From Erysipelotrichaceae bacterium (GTDB lineage: Bacteria > Bacillota_I > Bacilli_A > Erysipelotrichales > Erysipelotrichaceae), in the NCBI GenBank assembly GCA_017561615.1, contig JAFZBT010000038.1, positions 1-24,530 of the forward strand: 24,530 bases of DNA, given 5' to 3'. The notes under the pieces are model-generated. The model did not search any database and was not told where the DNA came from. It worked only from the letters and a program-made list of their open reading frames with translations. Of the stretch, positions 14,626 through 19,731 are shown piece after piece (positions within the stretch are counted from its first letter, which is position 1; each line of letters starts with the position of its first letter). A program made the translations under genes and the position numbers.

Positions 14626-15005
14626 AAATGCTGGTCAGTCTGCTGATCGCGGGCTTTCTGGCTTCCCTTTCCTTTCCCGTTTTCCGGACGCTGGAAGAGA
14701 TGGTCAAGCTTCAGAAGTACCGCTATCAGGACGAAATCGGCATCTACCAGCTGCAGATCACTCTGGCCTGCAACAGCATTCTGGAAGTATCCCGGGATGA
14801 GATCCTCTATGAGAGCTACGAGCACGATGATTGTGTTATTTCGGTGGTAAATGACAATCTGATCTCCCAGCCCGGCTGGGTGTGCTTTCTGCACGAAATT
14901 GACGACATCAGCTTCTCAGTCCAAGATGAGATCATCTATCTGGAGTTTTCAAGAGATGGAGAATACCGTGAATACCCGATCGCCTATTACCGGAAAAGCC
15001 AGTAG
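14574..15005 (+). CDS. comGF: Minor competence pseudopilin ComGF-like
   Basis: The 143-aa protein has a prepilin site after Gly13 (DRG/YSLLE, Glu at mature position 5) and a hydrophobic helix (residues 19-36), followed by a polar domain with Trp/Cys/Phe residues near 100-125 and a basic C-terminus. It overlaps comGE by 52 bases. The start is uncertain: ATG 14574 gives a 13-residue leader and has AAGGGAAG very close by; GTG 14556 would add six residues. The ComGF name follows from length and operon order. Confidence 0.83.
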   Translation: MPDLLSEGRSDRGYSLLEMLVSLLIAGFLASLSFPVFRTLEEMVKLQKYRYQDEIGIYQLQITLACNSILEVSRDEILYESYEHDDCVISVVNDNLISQPGWVCFLHEIDDISFSVQDEIIYLEFSRDGEYREYPIAYYRKSQ

Positions 15006-15339
15006 AGGCTTCATCAGCGTCTATTTCATTTTCCTGCTGCTGGTGGCTACCGTCATGGTGGGATATCTTACTGAGAGCATCAGCCGCTATCTGTACTTTC
15101 TGAAAAACCTGGAAATGTTCCGAACCATGAATAACGTTGAAGTACTGGTGATCGGCAGGCTGCGTTATGCCTACCGCAACTATCAGGAAAAGGACGAGCT
15201 TCTTTACTATGACGGATGTGCCATTCTGATCACAATCGACGGCGATGAAGCGGAGATAACGATCATGTCCCACGGCTACAGCCGTGAGCGAAGACTGCGC
15301 TACGACAGCGAGAAGGATCTGGTCGAAAGCTACCGCTAG
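14956..15339 (+). CDS. comGG: Minor competence pseudopilin ComGG-like
   Basis: The 127-aa protein has a pilin-like N-terminus with predicted cleavage after Gly18 (SRG/FISVY) and a long hydrophobic helix. It lacks Glu at mature position 5, as does Bacillus ComGG, whose signal is RG/FIYPA; this supports the assignment. The C-terminal half is polar and basic (YSRERRLRYD). ATG 14956 overlaps comGF by 50 bases; an internal GTG at 14967 is an alternative. It is the last gene of the operon and is followed by the promoter of the structured RNA. Confidence 0.82.
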   Translation: MENTVNTRSPITGKASRGFISVYFIFLLLVATVMVGYLTESISRYLYFLKNLEMFRTMNNVEVLVIGRLRYAYRNYQEKDELLYYDGCAILITIDGDEAEITIMSHGYSRERRLRYDSEKDLVESYR

Positions 15340-15366
15340 GTACTATCCAAAAGCGGGGAAATGCTG

Positions 15367-15372
15367 TATAAT
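15367..15372 (+). promoter_or_regulatory. -10 element for the structured RNA
   Basis: A perfect TATAAT lies 28 bases after the comGG stop, and transcription would start near G15379. I see no good -35 at the matching distance. The predicted start coincides with the 5' end of the RNA's closing stem, which supports the assignment. Confidence 0.5.
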
Positions 15373-15378
15373 GAAAGT

Positions 15379-15554
15379 GTCAAAATTATATGCTTTTCCG
15401 ACACGTAAGATAAGGGAATTCGGACGTTATCCGGAGGTGTTGAAGACCTCAGTTATCTCATGAGGGATCCTGAATCCGGATACAGAATACCCACCTGGTT
15501 ATGCAGGGAATTGTCTTAAATTTTGATAGAGGGTCCCCTGCGGGGCCCTTTTAA
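15379..15554 (+). ncRNA. Structured RNA of about 175 nt, unassigned (leader RNA or 6S-like)
   Basis: The gap between comGG and the regulator holds nested complementary segments: TCAAAATT (15380-15387) with AATTTTGA (15519-15526), TAAGA (15406-15410) with TCTTA (15514-15518), TATCCGGA (15428-15435) with TCCGGATA (15475-15482), GAGGT with ACCTC (15434-15450), and CCTG with CAGG within 15493-15507. The outer stem starts where the upstream TATAAT predicts the transcript start, and the RNA ends at an intrinsic terminator. A closing stem, a large asymmetric internal loop with a small 3' hairpin (CACCTG...CAGGG) and an upper stem recall 6S RNA, but the upper stem is too short. The terminator directly before a ribosome binding site equally suggests a cis-acting leader. 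I cannot name a known family. Confidence 0.5.
15531..15554 (+). terminator. Intrinsic terminator between structured RNA and regulator
   Basis: GGGTCCCC (15531-15538) pairs with GGGGCCC (15542-15548), leaving one bulged T, and is followed by TTTT. Three bases later begins the regulator's Shine-Dalgarno sequence AGGAGAG (15557-15563). Confidence 0.85.
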
Positions 15555-15567
15555 ACAGGAGAGCATC

Positions 15568-16524
15568 ATGAATGCATACATGAAGAGGTTATTCAGGATC
15601 ATGCGGCGACGCTATGGGACGATCGAAAAGCTGATCAGAACCGATGATGAGCATCAGTTCTGGGCGGTGACTGCCGGCCAGCCGGTATGCAGCCGCAAGA
15701 CGGTCTACAATCTGGAGCGCGGCAGGGCGGAGACTGACGAAGACACGGTAGCGTTTCTGATCGGAAAACTGGGTTTCCGCTATGTCAGCGGACAGCGGGA
15801 GAGCAGTCAGCTGATCATGATCGCGGCCGGGCTGAAACAGGCAATAATGGCAGGTGATGACAATGGGGTAGAAAGGGTTCAGATGATGGTTGAGGCACTC
15901 AGTTACGAGGGTGTCTTTTTGTTTGACCTCTGGCAGCTTCTGCTGAAAGCAGTGACGGAATTCTACCGTACCGGCAGTTTCAGCAGCTATTGCCGGCTGA
16001 GGGAAATGAACCTAGATGACAGCATCTTCGCACCTGATCTCATCTGGCTGTCAGATTATGTCCAGGTCTTCTTTCAGGTCTTTGTGTGCGGGGACTTTGC
16101 CTGCGCAAACCGGATCATGCCCAAGCTGCCGGGGATCAGCGAATTCGATCTGGCGGTTCTGATGATCGGACAGGTGGAAAGCGAACAGCTGCTGGGGCTG
16201 ATGATCAGTCAGCTGGAGAGCCGGATCCATGGTCTTGCTCCATCGCAGAAGGAACGTCTGCGTTACTGGATGCGGACATGTCTCAGCATCAGCAGGCTGT
16301 GCCATGGCCGGCCCGATGATGATGGCATCGGCCCGGATCCAGCGGCGACGGTAAGAACCGTCGCGGAAAGAAAAGATCCGCTGAGCCGCCGCTTTCTGCA
16401 GGAAATAAGCCCGTACCGCAATCCTTTAATCGCCGCCATGCTCCGCCGAAAGGCCCTGACTGAGGCCATGAATAACCGACATTACCGAATGCTCTGTGAT
16501 GTAGTGGAACTGCTGGAGTTCTGA
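15568..16524 (+). CDS. HTH transcriptional regulator with helical-repeat domain, next to comG
   Basis: The 318-aa protein starts with a basic segment and a helix-turn-helix-like region around residues 35-70 (SRKTVYNLERGRAETDEDTV), comparable to XRE-type DNA-binding domains. The remaining roughly 240 residues are helical and leucine-rich with little sequence character, resembling TPR-like sensory domains of Rgg/PlcR (RRNPP) regulators that respond to peptides, though similarity is only architectural. No small peptide gene is evident beside it. ATG 15568 follows AGGAGAG. The transcript must either pass the terminator at 15531 or begin at an unseen promoter. Control of competence is inferred from position only. 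Confidence 0.7.
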   Translation: MNAYMKRLFRIMRRRYGTIEKLIRTDDEHQFWAVTAGQPVCSRKTVYNLERGRAETDEDTVAFLIGKLGFRYVSGQRESSQLIMIAAGLKQAIMAGDDNGVERVQMMVEALSYEGVFLFDLWQLLLKAVTEFYRTGSFSSYCRLREMNLDDSIFAPDLIWLSDYVQVFFQVFVCGDFACANRIMPKLPGISEFDLAVLMIGQVESEQLLGLMISQLESRIHGLAPSQKERLRYWMRTCLSISRLCHGRPDDDGIGPDPAATVRTVAERKDPLSRRFLQEISPYRNPLIAAMLRRKALTEAMNNRHYRMLCDVVELLEF

Positions 16525-16551
16525 TAAATGCATAACCAGGAAATCTTACTA

Positions 16552-16580
16552 TTGAAAACGCCAGGCCTTTATACTAAAAT
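16552..16580 (+). promoter_or_regulatory. yneF promoter
   Basis: TTGAAA (16552-16557) and TAAAAT (16575-16580) with exactly 17 bases between them form a near-consensus sigma-A promoter, just after the regulator stop codon. Confidence 0.65.
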
Positions 16581-16602
16581 GTAGCCATAGGCAGGTGTTA
16601 AC

Positions 16603-16821
16603 ATGCAGGAATTTTGGAGATCTTTATTGACATTCATTCTCGGAGGAGCAGTCGGTGCCGGCTTAGGCTTTTACTTTACCAGAAGAAGCATTGAAAAGCA
16701 GCTCAAGGAAAATCCCCCGGTCAATGAAAAGATGATCCGCGCCATGTTCATGCAGATGGGAAGAAAACCGTCCGAGGCACAGATCAAGCAAGTCATGAAG
16801 AACATGAACCAATATAAGTAA
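16603..16821 (+). CDS. yneF: YneF-family (UPF0154) small membrane protein
   Basis: The 72-aa protein has one N-terminal membrane segment (residues 8-26, with GGAVGAGLGFY) and a short basic cytoplasmic tail containing the family signature NPPVNEKMIRAMFMQMGRKP. That signature and the length match YneF of Bacillus (UPF0154). The function of the family is not established. ATG 16603 follows CAGGTG. It is monocistronic, with its own promoter and a terminator starting at its stop codon. Confidence 0.9.
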   Translation: MQEFWRSLLTFILGGAVGAGLGFYFTRRSIEKQLKENPPVNEKMIRAMFMQMGRKPSEAQIKQVMKNMNQYK

Positions 16822-16844
16822 CACAGCTGACGCTGTGTTTTTTT
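16821..16844 (+). terminator. Terminator after yneF
   Basis: ACACAGC (16821-16827) and GCTGTGT (16832-16838) form a 7-bp stem with loop TGAC, followed by seven T. The stem starts at the last base of the stop codon. Confidence 0.9.
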
Positions 16845-16855
16845 CTGGCGAGTGT

Positions 16856-16884
16856 TTGCATTATTCTCCCGAAGAATATACAAT
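16856..16884 (+). promoter_or_regulatory. Promoter of the PnuC-like gene
   Basis: TTGCAT (16856-16861) and TACAAT (16879-16884) are 17 bases apart. Transcription would begin near 16891, leaving a leader of only about 11 bases, essentially GGGAG plus six T before ATG 16902. The -10 lies within an inverted repeat. Confidence 0.5.
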
Positions 16885-16895
16885 TCCTTCGGGAG
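16866..16895. repeat. Inverted repeat overlapping promoter and ribosome binding site of the PnuC-like gene
   Basis: CTCCCGAAG (16866-16874) and CTTCGGGAG (16887-16895) are perfect 9-bp arms around 12 bases. Six T follow, then the ATG. The right arm contains the only Shine-Dalgarno-like sequence, GGGAG. If transcribed from upstream it would act as a terminator and hide the ribosome binding site; if transcription starts inside it, it could be an operator. Confidence 0.7.
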
Positions 16896-16901
16896 TTTTT
16901 T

Positions 16902-18122
16902 ATGAAGAAGATCAGTGAGTACCTTGAAAAGAACAGAACGGTCAGAAAACTGGAAAGCGTTGTCCTTCTCTTTCTGGTGGTTTGTTCCTTATTCAGCTTT
17001 GTGAAAGGGTTTGTTCGGGTCAACGCCGATGTTCATGAGGCGCAGTATCAGGGCACTCTCATCATGGAAAGAGACCGCTCTCTGGAAGACTACGATGAAG
17101 ACAGTTCCGTCTGTGACGTCACCTACCGCAGCGGCGGGATGACGATGGTCGTTTCCTACCCTTATGAGGAATATGAAAACCTGACCGGTGATACGATAGA
17201 AGCCTATCAGTTCATCTGCCAGGACGGGACCATGCTGTTCTTCGACCACCCGCAGCCCAGCGGACCGGAAATAGGCAATGCCTACCGGCAGGTCAAGGCC
17301 AATCAGACTTCCGGCCTGTTCAGCCTTGCTTCCTCGCTGGGGATCCTGGCGCTTTCACTGGCGGTAATACTGCTGTTCGGCGGCTTCTTCAGCACCTACG
17401 AGAAGATCTGGTTCATGTCGATCATGGTGCTGGCGACCGTCTTCTCAGTCATCTTCCCGGAGAGCACGGTCAACGGCGTCAACGGCATCGTGATAATGCT
17501 GCTGTATCTGCTGGACACCTTCCTCAACATTCTCTGCGAACTGCTGATCTCCAAGCAGTCGCGGTATAACTTTCTGGTATCCGTACTGGTGGAGATCACG
17601 GAGATCGTCATCTGCATCGTGCTGATGTACCGCTTCGCGACCATGGTAACCACGCTGTTCTTCTGGCTGCCCATCGACATTCTGAGCTTCATCAACTGGA
17701 CAAGGCATAAGGATGAACAGGAAGACGAACTCACGGCCGTACGAAGGCTGAAAGGCTGGCAGGAAGCGCTGATCATCCTGGTGATAGTTGCCTGGACTGT
17801 CATTGTCGGCTATCTGCTCAGCGGGCTGGACATCACCACGGATTTCTATGACAGCGAGAGGCTGGAAACAGCAGTGACCTACATCGATGCCTGCGCTTCG
17901 GCGGTAGGGGTTGCCAATGGACTGTTCATCTTCTTCCGTCTGCGGGAACAGTGGATAGCCTGGTACATCTGCGCGCTGTTGGAGTCGGTAATAAACATTC
18001 TTTCTGGTCAGTATGTTCTGCTGATCCTGAAGCTTGGCTATTTCACCAATACGACTTATGGGTACATCAAGTGGAGCCGCTACATCAGGTCGCATGGTGA
18101 TGAAAAGGGGTCATTATTCTGA
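16902..18122 (+). CDS. PnuC-like transporter with extra N-terminal domain
   Basis: The C-terminal 260 residues resemble PnuC-family carriers of nicotinamide riboside and related nucleosides: several membrane segments, a DACASAVGVANGLFIFFRL segment followed by QWIAWYICALLESVINI (about 325-365) and a final helix ending GYIKWSRYI, equivalent to the WxxW-rich end of PnuC. At 406 aa it is much longer than the usual 220-260. The extra N-terminus has one membrane segment (17-36), about 100 polar, aromatic residues probably outside the cell, and then a second membrane helix (about 142-163). Start ATG 16902 follows GGGAG by six T. The transporter family is moderately supported; the substrate is not shown. 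Confidence 0.72.
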   Translation: MKKISEYLEKNRTVRKLESVVLLFLVVCSLFSFVKGFVRVNADVHEAQYQGTLIMERDRSLEDYDEDSSVCDVTYRSGGMTMVVSYPYEEYENLTGDTIEAYQFICQDGTMLFFDHPQPSGPEIGNAYRQVKANQTSGLFSLASSLGILALSLAVILLFGGFFSTYEKIWFMSIMVLATVFSVIFPESTVNGVNGIVIMLLYLLDTFLNILCELLISKQSRYNFLVSVLVEITEIVICIVLMYRFATMVTTLFFWLPIDILSFINWTRHKDEQEDELTAVRRLKGWQEALIILVIVAWTVIVGYLLSGLDITTDFYDSERLETAVTYIDACASAVGVANGLFIFFRLREQWIAWYICALLESVINILSGQYVLLILKLGYFTNTTYGYIKWSRYIRSHGDEKGSLF

Positions 18123-18146
18123 AATAAGCTGCCGGTACGATTTTGT

Positions 18147-18175
18147 TTGTGCTGAGACAGTAAAACTGATACAAT
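18147..18175 (+). promoter_or_regulatory. efp promoter
   Basis: TTGTGC (18147-18152) and TACAAT (18170-18175) are 17 bases apart, giving a leader of about 30 bases with a good ribosome binding site. Confidence 0.55.
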
Positions 18176-18212
18176 ACATTAGGAAAAAAACAAAGCATAA
18201 GGAGTTGATATT

Positions 18213-18770
18213 ATGGCAATTGAATCTGGAGATTTCAAAACAGGATTAACCGTAATCGTAGATGGCGATCCCTGGGTAGTCATTGACTTCCAGCACGTAA
18301 AACCGGGCAAGGGTGCCGCCATTCTGAAGACCAAGATGAAGAATCTGAAGACCGGTTCCACGCAGGAAAGAAACTTCAACGCCAATACGAAGTTTGACGC
18401 GGCCGTCATCGAGAGAAAGAAGGCTCAGTATTCCTACATGGCCGACAACACCTACTACTTCATGGATCAGGATACCTATGATACCTATGAACTCAGTGAG
18501 GAACACATCGGCGACAACAAGTACTATATCATCGACGGCATGGAAGTAACGCTGATGTTCTTTGAAGGCCAGCTGCTGGACATTTCCGTACCCGACAAGG
18601 TCGAACTTGTCATCGCTGAAACCAGCCCGGCCATCAAGGGCGCACCCAGCACTCAGACCAAGGATGCCGTTACCGATACCGGCCTGTCCCTGAGAATTCC
18701 GCAGTTCATCGAGGAAGGCGAGACTGTTCTCGTCTCAACGCTTGACGGCAAGTACGCAGGAAGAGCATAA
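18213..18770 (+). CDS. efp: Elongation factor P
   Basis: The 185-aa protein is translation elongation factor P, which relieves ribosome stalling at consecutive prolines. Three beta-barrel domains are present in order: a KOW-like domain (1-65) with the tip loop VKPGKGAA, whose Lys33 corresponds to the residue modified in many bacteria; a central OB domain (66-128); and the C-terminal OB domain (129-185) ending SLRIPQFIEEGE and DGKYAGRA. The Pro-Gly-Lys-Gly tip matches the Bacillus type. ATG 18213 follows GGAGTTGAT. The SDR gene begins 20 bases downstream without a terminator between, so they may share a transcript. Confidence 0.96.
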   Translation: MAIESGDFKTGLTVIVDGDPWVVIDFQHVKPGKGAAILKTKMKNLKTGSTQERNFNANTKFDAAVIERKKAQYSYMADNTYYFMDQDTYDTYELSEEHIGDNKYYIIDGMEVTLMFFEGQLLDISVPDKVELVIAETSPAIKGAPSTQTKDAVTDTGLSLRIPQFIEEGETVLVSTLDGKYAGRA

Positions 18771-18790
18771 AGATCGACAATATCGACTGT

Positions 18791-19537
18791 ATGAATAAGG
18801 TCGTTCTGATAACCGGCGCTGCCAAGGGCATCGGCCGGGCGATCGCGCTTGACCTGGCCGGCCATGGCTATGACATTGTCATTAACTATCTGACTTCTCA
18901 GAAGCAAGCGGAAGAGCTGAAGGAAAGGATCACTGAAGAGCATTCAGTCAGATGTCTTGCCATCAGGGCTGACGTTTCCAATGAGGAAGAAGTGGATGCC
19001 ATGTTCACCCAGGTGGAACAGCTATTTGGCCCTGTTGACATTCTCATCAACAATGCGGCCATTGATCTTTCCAACCTGTTTCATCTGAAGACGGCAGAAG
19101 AGTTCCGCCGGACGCTGGATGTCAATGTCGTGGGAGCCTACAATTGCGCCGTCAGAGCGGCAGAGGGCATGAAGAAAAGGCAGTTTGGCCGGATCGTCAA
19201 CATCGCTTCGACCAACGGCATAAACACCTATTATCCGATGTGCTTCGATTATGACGCATCAAAAGCAGCGCTAATATCACTGACGCATGATCTGGCAGTC
19301 CAGTATGCGCCCTACGTGAACGTCAACGCCATCGCGCCGGGATTCATCGGCACGGAAAGCGAACTGGAAGGCTATGACGAGCAGTTTCTGAACCAAGAGC
19401 AGCAGAAGATCCTGGTCGGCCGCTATGGCCAGCCTGAGGAAGTAGCCGCTCTGGTCAGGTTTCTGGTCGGCAGTGAAGCAGACTTCATCAACAACACCGT
19501 GATCAGAATTGACGGCGGCCAGATGGGAAGCTGCTGA
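18791..19537 (+). CDS. Short-chain dehydrogenase/reductase (FabG-like)
   Basis: The 248-aa protein is a classical SDR. Cofactor motif TGAAKGIG (8-15), structural motif NNAA (87-90), and catalytic Ser140, Tyr154 and Lys158 (YDASK) are all present, with the C-terminal NNTVIRIDGGQ typical of FabG-like members. The YxxxK pattern and NNAA strongly support NAD(P)-dependent oxidoreduction, but SDRs with FabG-like sequence have many substrates and no fatty-acid genes lie here, so it is not called fabG. There is no clear Shine-Dalgarno before ATG 18791; the preceding bases contain the direct repeat ATCGAC twice. It probably lies on the efp transcript, and a terminator follows. Confidence 0.88.
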   Translation: MNKVVLITGAAKGIGRAIALDLAGHGYDIVINYLTSQKQAEELKERITEEHSVRCLAIRADVSNEEEVDAMFTQVEQLFGPVDILINNAAIDLSNLFHLKTAEEFRRTLDVNVVGAYNCAVRAAEGMKKRQFGRIVNIASTNGINTYYPMCFDYDASKAALISLTHDLAVQYAPYVNVNAIAPGFIGTESELEGYDEQFLNQEQQKILVGRYGQPEEVAALVRFLVGSEADFINNTVIRIDGGQMGSC

Positions 19538-19559
19538 CAGATCGATACCAATAACATTG

Positions 19560-19598
19560 AAAGCACCGAAGACATGTTACTGTCATCGGTGCTTTTTT
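19560..19598 (+). terminator. Terminator after the SDR gene
   Basis: AAAGCACCGA (19560-19569) and TCGGTGCTT (19586-19594) form the outer stem, extended inside by GACA/TGTC across single mismatched A residues, and a T run follows to 19598. Confidence 0.88.
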
Positions 19599-19645
19599 AC
19601 GCGATGATTTCCACAAGTACAGTATCTGTGAAAATCCTTTCCGTT

Positions 19646-19663
19646 TTGTGAAAAATATAACAA
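19646..19663. promoter_or_regulatory. Rex-type redox operator upstream of adhE
   Basis: TTGTGAAAAATATAACAA fits the 18-bp Rex operator pattern TTGTGAA/TTGTTAA-N4-TTAACAA/TTCACAA: the left half matches fully and the right half ATAACAA differs from TTAACAA at one position. Rex senses NADH/NAD+ and represses adhE and other fermentation genes in many Firmicutes. The site lies six bases upstream of the proposed adhE -35. No rex gene is in the window. Confidence 0.72.
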
Positions 19664-19668
19664 ACATA

Positions 19669-19697
19669 TTGCCTTCACTTTCCCTAAAGCGTAAAAT
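19669..19697 (+). promoter_or_regulatory. adhE promoter
   Basis: TTGCCT (19669-19674) and TAAAAT (19692-19697) are 17 bases apart. The leader then contains a small hairpin, GAACGT-AAG-ACGTTC (19706-19720), immediately before the ribosome binding site GGGAGG (19721-19726). Confidence 0.5.
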
Positions 19698-19731
19698 GTT
19701 GCCAAGAACGTAAGACGTTCGGGAGGTTTCT

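Noticed and set aside
15379..15554. SRP RNA, tmRNA, RNase P RNA or T-box leader at the structured region
   Set aside because: The diagnostic sequences (for example the GGAAGGAAGCAGCC-type SRP loop, a tRNA-like end, RNase P core motifs, the T-box TGGNACCGCG) are absent.
18791..19537. Calling the SDR gene fabG
   Set aside because: SDR motifs are generic, and no acyl carrier protein or fatty-acid synthesis gene is nearby.
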